DNA of 64,000 bases from Ferrovibrio sp041906005 (GTDB lineage Bacteria; Pseudomonadota; Alphaproteobacteria; Ferrovibrionales; Ferrovibrionaceae): positions 930,001-994,000 of the forward strand of contig NZ_JAYRJY010000001.1 of NCBI RefSeq assembly GCF_041906005.1. The letters are read 5' to 3'. The notes below the pieces were generated by a model. That model did no database searches. It was not told where the DNA came from and saw only the letters and a list, made by a program, of their open reading frames with translations. A program made the position numbers and the translations under genes. Positions 25,926 through 36,075 of the stretch are shown here, in pieces. How positions within the stretch are numbered: position 1 is the stretch's first letter; every line of letters begins with the position of its first letter.

Positions 25926-27554
25926 ATGACCGAACAACAACCCCTCCTGCGGGTGAAAGACCTGAGCGTGCGCTTTGGCCGCGATGCCGATGCCGTGAAG
26001 CATGTGTCGTTCGACATCCATCGCGGCGAGACCCTGGCGCTGGTGGGCGAAAGCGGCTCGGGCAAATCGGTGACGGCTTTGTCGGTGTTGCAGCTGCTGC
26101 CTTATCCACTGGCCAGCCACCCTTCCGGCTCGATTGCCTTCCGCGGCGGCGAGGAACTGGTTGGCGCGACCGAGCCGGTGCTGCGCGACATCCGTGGCAA
26201 CCGCATCGCCATGGTGTTCCAGGAACCGATGACTTCGCTCAACCCGCTGCACACCATCGAGCGGCAGATCAACGAGGTATTGTTCCTGCACAAGGGCCTG
26301 GACAAGGCTGCCGCGCGGGCCCGCACGCTGGACTTGCTGCGCCTGGTCGGCCTGCCTGAAGCCGAAAAACGCCTGAACGCCTACCCGCACCAGCTTTCCG
26401 GCGGCCAGCGGCAACGCGTGATGATCGCCATGGCGCTGGCCAACGAGCCCGATCTGCTGATCGCCGACGAACCGACCACCGCGCTGGATGTCACCATCCA
26501 GGCGCAGATCCTGAAACTGCTGAAAGACCTGCAAGCCCGGATGGGCATGGCGATCCTGCTGATCACCCACGACCTGAACATCGTGCGCAAGGTGGCCGAT
26601 ACCGTCTGCGTGATGACGAAGGGCGAGATCGTCGAGGCCGGGCCGACGGCAGAAATTTTCGCGGCACCGAAACATGCCTATACGAAAAAGCTGCTGGCCG
26701 CCGAGCCGAAAGGCAAGCCGCATATCGCGGATATCGATGCCCCGGTGGTGACCGAGGCCAAGGACGTGAAAGTCTGGTTCCCGATCACTGCCGGCCTGCT
26801 GCGGCGGACCATCGGCCATATCAAGGCAGTGGACGGCATTTCCCTGAGCATCCGCGCCGGCGAGACGCTGGGCGTGGTGGGCGAAAGTGGTTCGGGCAAG
26901 TCGACGCTCGCCTATGCCCTGCTGCGGTTGCAGAAAAGCGAAGGCAGCATCCGCTTCGACGGCCAGGAATTGCAGGGCCGCAGCTGGGCCGAGATGCGCC
27001 CGCTGCGACGCGCGATGCAGATCGTGTTCCAGGATCCGTTCGATTCCCTCTCGCCGCGCCTGAGCGTATTCCACATTGTGGAGGAGGGCCTGCGCGTGCA
27101 CGGCATCGGCCGCGACGAGACGGATCGCCGCACGATGGTGGCCGAAGCCCTGGCCGAGGTTGGCCTCGATCCTGCCACCATGGACCGCTATCCGCATGAA
27201 TTTTCCGGCGGCCAGCGCCAGCGTATCGCGATTGCCCGCGCCATGGTGCTGAAACCCCGCTTCGTGGTGCTGGACGAACCGACCTCGGCGCTGGATATGA
27301 GCGTACAGGCCCAGATCGTCGACCTGCTGCGCGATCTGCAGCAGAAACACCGCCTGGCCTATCTGTTCATCAGTCACGACCTGCGCGTGGTGCGCGCGCT
27401 GGCCGACCGCGTGATGGTGATGAAGGACGGCCACGTGGTCGAACAGGGCATGGCTACGCAGATATTCCAGGCGCCGCAGACCGACTACACCCGCGCCCTG
27501 ATCGCCGCGGCTTTCGACGTGGCGGTAAGCCACAGTCATGCCGTGCGCACCTGA
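25926..27554 (+). CDS. yejF: Peptide ABC transporter double ATPase, YejF type
   Basis: A 542-residue protein with two complete ABC ATPase domains in tandem. The first has Walker A GESGSGKSVTAL, signature LSGGQRQRVMIA and Walker B LLIADEPTTALD; the second has GESGSGKSTLAY, FSGGQRQRIAIA and FVVLDEPTSALD. This fused form is typical of YejF and energises YejBE. Start ATG 25926 lies 5 bp after yejE. Confidence 0.94.
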   Translation: MTEQQPLLRVKDLSVRFGRDADAVKHVSFDIHRGETLALVGESGSGKSVTALSVLQLLPYPLASHPSGSIAFRGGEELVGATEPVLRDIRGNRIAMVFQEPMTSLNPLHTIERQINEVLFLHKGLDKAAARARTLDLLRLVGLPEAEKRLNAYPHQLSGGQRQRVMIAMALANEPDLLIADEPTTALDVTIQAQILKLLKDLQARMGMAILLITHDLNIVRKVADTVCVMTKGEIVEAGPTAEIFAAPKHAYTKKLLAAEPKGKPHIADIDAPVVTEAKDVKVWFPITAGLLRRTIGHIKAVDGISLSIRAGETLGVVGESGSGKSTLAYALLRLQKSEGSIRFDGQELQGRSWAEMRPLRRAMQIVFQDPFDSLSPRLSVFHIVEEGLRVHGIGRDETDRRTMVAEALAEVGLDPATMDRYPHEFSGGQRQRIAIARAMVLKPRFVVLDEPTSALDMSVQAQIVDLLRDLQQKHRLAYLFISHDLRVVRALADRVMVMKDGHVVEQGMATQIFQAPQTDYTRALIAAAFDVAVSHSHAVRT

Positions 27555-27565
27555 CCGCAACCACC

Positions 27566-28495
27566 ATGGCCCTGCTGATCTATTCGAAGAACCATCCGGT
27601 CGAGGACTGGGCCTCGGCCCTGAAAGCCGAAGCGCCGGACCTGGACATCCGCCTGCACCCACAGACCGGCAATCCCGCCGAGATAGACGTGGCCCTGGTG
27701 TGGAAGCCGCCGCCGGGCCTGCTGCAGACTTTTCCGAACCTGAAGCTGATCCAGAGCTTCGGCGCCGGGGTGGACGGCATCCTGGCCGATCCGAATATCC
27801 CGAAACATGTGCCGCTGGCCCGCGTCGTGGACGGTCGCCTGACCCAGGGCATGAGCGAATACGTGCTGCTGCATGTGCTGCGCTTCCATCGCCAGGTTGA
27901 CACCATGGCCAACAACCAGCGCAACCGCACCTGGCGCTGGCTGCCCCCGGTGGATGCCTCGGAGCGCGTCATCGGCATCATGGGCATGGGCACGCTGGGC
28001 GGCCATGTCGCCAGGAAACTGGTCGATTTCGGCTTTCAGGTGGCGAGCTGGAGCCGCAGCCTGAAAGCCGTGGATGGCGTCACCAGTTTCCACGGCGATG
28101 ACCATCTGGAAGGTTTCCTGCGCATCTGCAACGTTCTGGTCTGCCTGCTGCCGCTCACACCGCAGACCAAAGGCATCATCAACCGCCGCACCCTGTCGCT
28201 GCTGCCGCGTGGGACTTATGTGATCAATGCCGGGCGTGGCGGCCATGTGGTGGAGGCCGATCTGCTGCACGCCCTGGACAGCGAATGGCTGTCGGGCGCC
28301 ACGCTGGACGTATTCAACGAGGAACCGCTGCGGCCCGACCACCCGTTCTGGACCCATCCGAAGATCACGGTGACACCGCATAACGCGGCCGACAGCATCC
28401 CGGCCCATGTGGCGCCGCAGATCGTCGACAATATCCGCCGCCTGCGGCAGGGCCTACCGATCCTGCGTCTGGTGGACTACGCGCGCGGCTACTGA
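27566..28495 (+). CDS. ghrA: Glyoxylate/hydroxypyruvate reductase A
   Basis: A 309-residue D-2-hydroxyacid dehydrogenase. It has the NAD(P) motif GIMGMGTLGGHVAR, the substrate arginine region VINAGRGGHVVEADLL, the Glu of FNEEPL and the catalytic His of TPHNAADS. The overall form fits GhrA, which reduces glyoxylate and hydroxypyruvate. It lies 11 bp after the peptide transporter ATPase and may be the last gene of that transcript. Confidence 0.9.
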   Translation: MALLIYSKNHPVEDWASALKAEAPDLDIRLHPQTGNPAEIDVALVWKPPPGLLQTFPNLKLIQSFGAGVDGILADPNIPKHVPLARVVDGRLTQGMSEYVLLHVLRFHRQVDTMANNQRNRTWRWLPPVDASERVIGIMGMGTLGGHVARKLVDFGFQVASWSRSLKAVDGVTSFHGDDHLEGFLRICNVLVCLLPLTPQTKGIINRRTLSLLPRGTYVINAGRGGHVVEADLLHALDSEWLSGATLDVFNEEPLRPDHPFWTHPKITVTPHNAADSIPAHVAPQIVDNIRRLRQGLPILRLVDYARGY

Positions 28496-28512
28496 CGCAG
28501 ACCGCGCCTCCT

Positions 28513-30210
28513 TCAGAGGTCGAGCTGGCGGCCGCCGATATTCAGCAGATTGGAATTGGTGGATGCCTGCTCCTCGGGAGAGGACGCCCGGGTTGCATGC
28601 TCATCGGCCCAGCGGCGCATCGCGGTGATTTCGGTCTGCCTCATCTTGGCAAGCGGCACAATCCGCTCCAGCGCCGTTTCCAGATCGGTCATCGACAGGT
28701 CGGTTTCCGTGCCATCGTGCCGTCGGCGCTGGAAGGCGGCAATCAGGGCTTCGTTGACCCAGGAGTTGATCTCTGCACCGGTCAGCGCGACATCCGCGCC
28801 GAAGCGCTCCGGACCGGACATGGCAGCCAGCCGGTCGAGATCGAACGACGCCGGATCGCGGCCGCCGCGGCGAATGTGAATCTCGATGATCTCGCGCCGC
28901 TCCTCCTGGTTCGGCAGATCGACGAAAAAGATCTCGTCGAAGCGGCCCTTACGCAGCGCCTCGGGCGGCAGATATTCGATCGCATTGGCCGTCGCAAAGA
29001 CAAAAACCGGCGATTCCTTCTCCTGCAGCCAGGTCAGAAACGTGGCCAGCACGCGCAGCGAGGTGCCGCTGTCGCCGACATAGCCATGGGTTCGCGGCAG
29101 GCCCTTTTCGATTTCGTCGATCCACAGAACGCAGGGCGCCACGGCCTCGCAGACCTGGATCGCCTCGCGCATGCGGTTCTCCGACGAGCCCACCAGCGAC
29201 GAGAAGACCTTGCCCATATCCAGATGGATCAGCGGCAGCTTCCAGGTCGCGGCCACGCTCTTGGCCGACAAGGACTTGCCGCAACCCGGCACACCGGTGA
29301 CGAGAACACCTTTCGGCGCGGCGATACCGAACGAACGACCTTCCGACGAGAAGGCCGCCTCCCGACGGGTCAACCACAGCTTCAGTTGATCAAGGCCGCC
29401 GACGTCATCAAGGGACAGCGTACGTGCATCGATGTATTCCAGAATCCCGCTCTTGCGCACGATCTGCTGCTTCTGCAGGAAGATGGACTGGACATCATGG
29501 TCGTCGAATTTCATGTCATCGACGATGGCTTTCGACAGGCAATTGCCGATCTCGGCCATCGTCAGTCCGATGGCGGAATCGACCATGCGGGTGACCAGCG
29601 CGGGATCGGGATCGACTTCGAAAGCGCGGTTCGGTTTCAGCCTGGCGACCAGGCCAGAGACATGGGCCTCGATCTCCGCCCGGCTCGGCAGCGGCAGGTC
29701 GATGATGGTGATTTCCTTTTCCAGTTCCTCCGGAATCGCGTTGCTCTGCGAAATCACCAGGCAGTTGGCGTGATAGCTGCGAGAGCGGATCGCCACCACC
29801 AGATCGCGCAGCTTGCGACGATAGATCGGATTGGCGGCCGGCTGGGACAGGTATGGATAGGGATCGAGGAAAACGAAAAGATAGCCGCCCTTGTGACGGT
29901 CCTTGTGCACGACCATGCGCTCGAACAATTCCAGCGCGGATGCCAAGTCACTCAGCGCCGCCTGCGCGGCCGCCGGAAAGGGGCCTTCGACCTTGCCGAC
30001 CAGGTCGTGACGGTCTATCGGCGAACCGTCGACATTGTGAACGCCGCGGCTGGCGCTCCAGATGATCAATTTCTTGTTCAGTTCCGTCGCGATGGCCCCC
30101 AGGGCGGCGAGCGCCCGGTCTTCCTCATGGGTTGCGATCTGCACCAGCGGATAACGAGCCCGGATCAGCATTCGCAATTCGGCGGCAAAATCGTTCAGAT
30201 CACGCAGCAT
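28513..30210 (-). CDS. AAA+ ATPase of the Ycf46 type
   Basis: A 565-residue protein. The N-terminal half (YPLVQIATHEEDRALAALG onward) is a degenerate ATPase-like domain; the C-terminal half is a full AAA+ module: Walker A GVPGCGKSLSAKSVA, Walker B CVLWIDEIEKGLP, sensor FVFATANAI and arginine finger region LRKGRFDEIFF. This two-part layout matches Ycf46 of cyanobacteria and plastids, whose homologues are linked to carbon and stress responses, but the role in proteobacteria is not known. Start ATG 30210 was chosen because the family begins close to it (LRMLIRARYPLVQI). It is a single gene with no partner. Confidence 0.82.
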   Translation of the reverse strand: MLRDLNDFAAELRMLIRARYPLVQIATHEEDRALAALGAIATELNKKLIIWSASRGVHNVDGSPIDRHDLVGKVEGPFPAAAQAALSDLASALELFERMVVHKDRHKGGYLFVFLDPYPYLSQPAANPIYRRKLRDLVVAIRSRSYHANCLVISQSNAIPEELEKEITIIDLPLPSRAEIEAHVSGLVARLKPNRAFEVDPDPALVTRMVDSAIGLTMAEIGNCLSKAIVDDMKFDDHDVQSIFLQKQQIVRKSGILEYIDARTLSLDDVGGLDQLKLWLTRREAAFSSEGRSFGIAAPKGVLVTGVPGCGKSLSAKSVAATWKLPLIHLDMGKVFSSLVGSSENRMREAIQVCEAVAPCVLWIDEIEKGLPRTHGYVGDSGTSLRVLATFLTWLQEKESPVFVFATANAIEYLPPEALRKGRFDEIFFVDLPNQEERREIIEIHIRRGGRDPASFDLDRLAAMSGPERFGADVALTGAEINSWVNEALIAAFQRRRHDGTETDLSMTDLETALERIVPLAKMRQTEITAMRRWADEHATRASSPEEQASTNSNLLNIGGRQLDL

Positions 30211-30612
30211 TTCGTCATCCCCGGGACGGCGGTCCGACCAGACCATGTCCTGCAAGACTGACCGATGGCGTGGCCGGCGGCAATGATCCTGATGGCTGGG
30301 CGACCCCGCACATGCCAAGCCAATTGCCAATCAGGCGGTCAACGGTTCCCGGATGGTTCGCCCGTGCGGCCTGCCCAGGCGGGCTTGCCTAGGCGGGCTT
30401 GCCTAGGCGGGTCTGGCTGACAAACCCGGCCCAGGGGGCCAGATCCGATCTTTTTGCCACAACCGGATGCCGATCCCGACCGCCAGCATGCCCTGCGCCG
30501 GGATAGCCGCGACAATCTGCCCTGCGGCAATCTGCCGGGTGGCCTTCGCCCCTTCTGGCCATCATTTTCTGCTCCGCCTCCCTTTCGAGACGACACAAAA
30601 AAAGAGACCGCC
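30211..30612. other. Intergenic region, 402 bp, with a short tandem repeat
   Basis: This stretch separates the divergent Ycf46-like ATPase and the small membrane protein gene. I find no convincing coding frame. It contains the 14-bp repeat listed separately. A poly-A stretch (AAAAAAA) at about 30597-30603 lies just before the small membrane protein start. Confidence 0.6.
30377..30418. repeat. 14-bp tandem repeat, about three units
   Basis: AGGCGGGCTTGCCT occurs at 30377-30390 and 30391-30404, followed by a partial, diverged third copy. Each unit is itself an inverted repeat (AGGC...GCCT), so the array can fold into small hairpins. Confidence 0.8.
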
Positions 30613-30861
30613 ATGACCGATATTGCCGCCGACGACCTGCTTGTGGCCGACGACGAAGCCGCCATTCCGCCCGAGGGTTTTGCCGCCAACGAGCGTCAGC
30701 CCCAGGCCATGAAGGCAACCCTGTTTTTCGTCAATATCCTGCTGCTGATCGGCGTGCTGGCTTTTGCCTGGACGCCTGCGGTGATCTTCTGGGTCGCGCT
30801 GGCGTTGGCTCCGATCACGCTGGCGGCGATTCTCGCCATCACGCTGGGATGGTGGATGTGA
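30613..30861 (+). CDS. Small membrane protein with two predicted helices, function unknown
   Basis: An 82-residue protein starting at ATG 30613 (MTDIAADDLLVADDEAA). It has an acidic N-terminus and two hydrophobic segments at about residues 37-54 (TLFFVNILLLIGVLAFAW) and 58-81 (AVIFWVALALAPITLAA). A longer in-frame start at 30454 would add a Pro-rich lead that looks non-coding. No family recognised. Confidence 0.6.
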   Translation: MTDIAADDLLVADDEAAIPPEGFAANERQPQAMKATLFFVNILLLIGVLAFAWTPAVIFWVALALAPITLAAILAITLGWWM

Positions 30862-30873
30862 GCGGTACGCCGC

Positions 30874-31272
30874 TCACTCCCATTTACGGAATACGTCGAC
30901 GAATTTTTCCTCGCCGCAGGCGATGAAATAACCACGCAGCACGCAGTTTTCAGACTCGCCGAGCCGCTGCCGGACGGCCTTAAGTGCCGGCAGCATTTCC
31001 TTGGCGAGCTGCTTGTCGCGGAAACGCATCACCTCGCCCTGCGTGCGGGCACCGTCATAGATCACGCCCAGGCTTTCTTCCGAATTGATCTCGGGCCGCC
31101 GCTTCTGGAAGGTGTTGAGGCTTTTCAGGCCGCCGGTCTTCTGGATGAACTGCTGGAAATTGCTCAACGAGCTATGCCGCTGATCCGGCGCAGTCTCCTT
31201 TTCCTGACATCCGGCCAGAGCGATGGCGGCAAACGACACCGCAAGGATGCCGGACAGGCGTGCGCGACGCAT
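30874..31272 (-). CDS. Putative outer-membrane or periplasmic lipoprotein, function unknown
   Basis: A 132-residue protein with a lipoprotein signal: SGILAVSFAAIALAGC, lipobox LAGC with Cys22, then a polar mature chain of about 110 residues including two further cysteines (ENCVLRGYFIACGEEKF) that could form a disulfide. It lies 12 bp from the convergent small membrane protein and 78 bp after priA. No domain recognised. Confidence 0.72.
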   Translation of the reverse strand: MRRARLSGILAVSFAAIALAGCQEKETAPDQRHSSLSNFQQFIQKTGGLKSLNTFQKRRPEINSEESLGVIYDGARTQGEVMRFRDKQLAKEMLPALKAVRQRLGESENCVLRGYFIACGEEKFVDVFRKWE

Positions 31273-31350
31273 GGAATTCTTCCCCTCGTTTTCCGGTTTC
31301 CCCTTCTGCGGGGCCCGGGTCGACCATGGCTTTCCTTAAAAACCGGACTT

Positions 31351-33522
31351 CTAAAGAAAGCTATAAGGATCAACATCTACCGCGCGTTTTACAGCCGATG
31401 GTAGTTTTATACTTGAAATCCATTCCCGTAGAACGTTTGGCACATCGATCTCCCGCGCCGCCTTGAGCAGCAACCGTTCGCGAAAGCGGCCGCGCAGGTA
31501 ATGCAGGGGCGCCGGGGCTGGGCCCAACACCGTCAATCCCGGCCCACGCGGCGCGGCGCGGGCCAGATCGCGGGCCGCCTGCTGTACCTGGGCCTGGTCG
31601 GTACCGCTCAGGATGATGGCCGCCAGCCGGCCGAAAGGCGGCATGCCGGCGCGCTGCCGTTCGGCCATCTCGGCCGCGATGAAACCGGCATTGTCGTGCC
31701 GGCTCAATGCCGCGATCACCGGATGTTCGGGCAGGAAACTCTGCAGCAATACGCGGCCGGGATGGTCGGCGCGACCGGCGCGGCCGGAAACCTGGGTGAG
31801 CAACTGATGCGTGCGCTCGGCGGCGCGTGGATCGCCACCGGCCAGTCCCAGATCGGCATCGATCACGCCCACCAGCGTCAGCAGCGGAAAATGATGACCC
31901 TTGGCCACGATCTGGGTGCCCACGAGAATGTCGATCTCGCGGTTTTCCATACGCGTCAGCATCTCGCCGATCTGCTGTGGCGAATTGGCAGTATCGGAGG
32001 CCATCACCGCCAGCCGCGCCTCGGCGAACAGCATGGCCGCTTCCTCGGCCAGCCGCTCCACGCCGGGGCCACAGGCCTTGAAACGATCCTCGGCACCGCA
32101 GGACGGGCAGGCATCAGGCAGGCGCTGCTGATGGCCGCAGTGATGGCATTGCAAACGGCCGTGGCGTTTGTGCTCCACCAGCCAGGCGGCACAGTTCGGA
32201 CATTGCAGGCGATGGCCGCAGGCGCCGCACAGCGTGAGCGGTGCATAACCGCGGCGATTGAGAAACAGCATCGCCTGCTCGCCGTTTTCCACGGTTTCAC
32301 GGATCGCCGTCTGCAGCGGCGCACTGATGAAGCGCTGGGCCGGCAGGCGTTCCTTGCGCAGATCAACGATATCGATACGCGGCAGCGTGGCGGCACCATG
32401 GCGCTCGGGCAGCACCGCATGGGCATACCGCCGGCGCGAGACATTATGCAGGCTTTCCAGCGACGGCGTCGCCGAAGCGAGAATGACGGCGATGCCTTCT
32501 AGCTTGGCGCGCACCACCGCCATGTCGCGCGCATTGTAGATCACGCCCTCTTCCTGCTTGTAGGAAGCGTCATGCTCCTCGTCGACCACCACAAGGCCGA
32601 GATCGGCATAGGGCAGGAAAAGCGCCGACCGCGCGCCGATCACCACTTTCGCCTCGCCATGGCCGATGGCGCGCAGGGTGGCGGCGCGACGGCCTTCGGC
32701 CATTTCCGAATGCCAGGCCCAGGCCGGCGCGCCGAACCGCTGTTCGAAACGGTCCAGCGACTGCTGGGTCAGCGCGATCTCGGGCAGCAGCACCAGCACC
32801 TGCCGGCCGGCCTTGAGCGCCTCGGCCACCGCCTCGTAATAAACTTCGGTCTTGCCCGCGCCGGTCACGCCTTCCAGCAATGTGACCGAGAAATCCCGTG
32901 CCGCCACCGCCGCGCGTAATCCGGCGGCGGCCTCGGCCTGAGTGGCATTCAGCGCGCGCCCGTCGCGGCGCCAGTCGGGTGGCGGCGGCGGCCGGAAGGC
33001 CGGCACCTGGTCGGCCTGCAATGCTCCCAGCTCGACCAGTTTGCGCACCACAGCCACCGACACGGCGGCGGCCTCGGCCAGTTCGGTAGGACTCAAGCCC
33101 GGCCGTTCGGCCGCGATCTGCAAAACACGGTCGCGCTGCGCACTGGTCCGCATCTCGATGGCCTTGCCGGGCCGCAGAATCTGCCGCATCGGCGGCGGCT
33201 CGACCAGGGCACGCGGCTCGGGCAGGCACATCTTCAGCACGGCACCCGTCGGATTGAGCGTATAGCCCGCCACCCAGTCGACCAGTTTGCGCAGGGCCGG
33301 CGATATCGGCGGCGCATCGCACCGGCGCAGCACCGCCTTCACCTTGGCCGGCGGCAGCGGCTCAGGATTACCATCCCAGACCACACCCAGCGAAACGCGG
33401 TTGCCGATCGGCACCTCCACGATGTCGCCCGGTACCAGCGGCCCCGCTTCTCCGGTGCGATAGGTGAAGGGTTCGGCCAGCGGCAGGGGCAGCAGAACGC
33501 GGATTTGATCGGACGGCGTCAA
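31351..33522 (-). CDS. priA: Primosomal protein N' (replication restart helicase PriA)
   Basis: A 723-residue DEAH-type helicase that reloads the replisome at stalled forks. Seen: N-terminal DNA-binding region, Walker A EGVTGAGKTEVYYEA, Walker B DEEHDASYKQEEG, the zinc-binding cluster LCGACGHRLQCPNC...CHHCGH...CPSCGAEDR, and helicase motif VSGRAGRADHPG. Length is normal. It is divergent from fsa and close to xerC, as in many alphaproteobacteria. Confidence 0.96.
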   Translation of the reverse strand: MTPSDQIRVLLPLPLAEPFTYRTGEAGPLVPGDIVEVPIGNRVSLGVVWDGNPEPLPPAKVKAVLRRCDAPPISPALRKLVDWVAGYTLNPTGAVLKMCLPEPRALVEPPPMRQILRPGKAIEMRTSAQRDRVLQIAAERPGLSPTELAEAAAVSVAVVRKLVELGALQADQVPAFRPPPPPDWRRDGRALNATQAEAAAGLRAAVAARDFSVTLLEGVTGAGKTEVYYEAVAEALKAGRQVLVLLPEIALTQQSLDRFEQRFGAPAWAWHSEMAEGRRAATLRAIGHGEAKVVIGARSALFLPYADLGLVVVDEEHDASYKQEEGVIYNARDMAVVRAKLEGIAVILASATPSLESLHNVSRRRYAHAVLPERHGAATLPRIDIVDLRKERLPAQRFISAPLQTAIRETVENGEQAMLFLNRRGYAPLTLCGACGHRLQCPNCAAWLVEHKRHGRLQCHHCGHQQRLPDACPSCGAEDRFKACGPGVERLAEEAAMLFAEARLAVMASDTANSPQQIGEMLTRMENREIDILVGTQIVAKGHHFPLLTLVGVIDADLGLAGGDPRAAERTHQLLTQVSGRAGRADHPGRVLLQSFLPEHPVIAALSRHDNAGFIAAEMAERQRAGMPPFGRLAAIILSGTDQAQVQQAARDLARAAPRGPGLTVLGPAPAPLHYLRGRFRERLLLKAAREIDVPNVLREWISSIKLPSAVKRAVDVDPYSFL

Positions 33523-33650
33523 GGAATGGGTTCCGGTGGATCAGCCCGGTCTGGCTGGAAGCACTTGGCCGGGTCGGGTATTGTTAACCAAACGACATAT
33601 ACCATCGGGGCCGATTCGGGCAGGCCGGCGCCGCCCATGGAGTTTAGGAC

Positions 33651-34319
33651 ATGAAATTTTTCGTCGATACCGCCGATGTGGCCGAGATTGCCGACCTGAA
33701 CGACAGCGGTCTGCTGGACGGCGTGACGACCAATCCCTCGCTGGTGGCCAAGACCGGCCGGGATTTCGTCACCACCGTGAAGGAAATCTGCAAGATCGTG
33801 AAGGGGCCGGTTTCGGCCGAGGTCGCCGCCACCGATCACGCCACCATGCTGGCCGAGGGCCGCAAGCTGGCCGCGCTGGCAACCAATGTGGCCGTGAAAG
33901 TGCCGCTGACGCTGGACGGCCTGAAGACCTGCAAGGCGCTGTCGGACGACGGCATCATGGTGAATGTCACGCTGTGCTTCTCGCCCGCCCAGGCGATCCT
34001 GGCCGCCAAGGCCGGCGCGGCTTTCGTCTCGCCCTTCGTGGGGCGGCTGGACGATGTGGGCCATGACGGCATGGCGCTGATCGCCGATATCGTGCGCATC
34101 TACACCAACTACCCCGATTTCCAGACCGAGGTGCTGGTCGCCTCGATCCGCCATCCCATGCATGTGGTGGAAGCCGCCAAGCTGGGCGCCGATGTCTGCA
34201 CCGTGCCGCCGGCCGTGCTGCGCTCGCTGGTCAAGCATCCACTGACCGACAAGGGCCTGGATGCCTTCCTCGCCGACTGGAAGAAAACCGGTCAGTCGAT
34301 CCTGGGCAACGACAAGTAA
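33651..34319 (+). CDS. fsa: Transaldolase, fructose-6-phosphate aldolase type
   Basis: A 222-residue small transaldolase-family protein: MKFFVDTADVAEI, DGVTTNPSLVAKTGRDF, the Schiff-base lysine in NVAVKVPLT, and the C-terminal HPLTDKGLDAFLADWKK. Such proteins are annotated either as transaldolase in the pentose phosphate route or as fructose-6-phosphate aldolase; activity cannot be split by eye. It leads fsa-DUF484-xerC. Confidence 0.92.
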   Translation: MKFFVDTADVAEIADLNDSGLLDGVTTNPSLVAKTGRDFVTTVKEICKIVKGPVSAEVAATDHATMLAEGRKLAALATNVAVKVPLTLDGLKTCKALSDDGIMVNVTLCFSPAQAILAAKAGAAFVSPFVGRLDDVGHDGMALIADIVRIYTNYPDFQTEVLVASIRHPMHVVEAAKLGADVCTVPPAVLRSLVKHPLTDKGLDAFLADWKKTGQSILGNDK

Positions 34320-34336
34320 CGCGGGGCGCGACGACG

Positions 34337-35031
34337 ATGGCCGATGGCATCACCGCTCCCGCCGCCAGCATCACCGGCCTCGATGAAACCGAGGTCATCG
34401 CGTGGCTGAAGCAGCATCCCGATCTGCTGACCCGCCATCCCGATCTGTGCGAAGTTTTGCTGCCACCGGCCCAGCCGCATAGCGGCAACAATGTGGTCGA
34501 CCTGCAGCGCTTCATGGTGCAGAAGCTGCAGGGCGAACTGACCCGCATCTCGCATGTCGGCTCGGAATTGCTGGATGCCAGCCGGCAGAATCTGTCGGCC
34601 ACCCAGCGTGTGCACGCTGCCGTGCTGATGCTGCTGGAAGCCGGCAGCTTCGAGCATATGGTGCATATGGCGACCCAGGACTGGACCGATCTGCTGGAAG
34701 TCGACGTGATCAGTCTCTGCGTCGAGGGCGACCCTGAACGCATGAAGGATATCGCCACCGGCGGCGTCTTCGTGCTGCCCAACGGCGCCATCGATACCTT
34801 GCTGGGTGCCCTGCCCGCCATCGCACGCGACAAATGCGAAGCGGCCGACTGGATATACGGCCCCGCCGCCGGCTTGGTGCGTTCGGATGCGCTGGCGCGG
34901 CTGGATTTCGGCCCGACCTCGCCGGCTGCCATGCTGGCCCTGGGCTCGCGCGAGCCCGACAAGTTCCAGCCCAGCCAGGGCACGGAGCTGCTGCAATTCC
35001 TTGCCGGCGTGCTCGGCCGCTCGGTGCGCTC

Positions 35032-35056
<25 letters not shown>
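34337..35056 (+). CDS. DUF484 (GAF-like) protein
   Basis: A 239-residue protein of the DUF484 family, recognised by EVIAWLKQHPDLLTRHPDL at the N-terminus, followed by a coiled region (FMVQKLQGELTRIS) and a GAF-like domain. The conserved position immediately before xerC, with which it overlaps by 25 bp, is the family's usual context from gammaproteobacteria to alphaproteobacteria. The role is unknown. Confidence 0.9.
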
Positions 35057-36012
<956 letters not shown>

Positions 36013-36075
36013 CCCCCGTCCCTGCCCTGCCGTTGCCACAATCGCCGGCCAGCCTATGCTTACTGGCAGGCAGAC

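Noticed and set aside
25590..27662. A 690-codon minus-strand frame opposite yejE and yejF
   Set aside because: Antisense to two complete ABC transporter genes with intact Walker and signature motifs.
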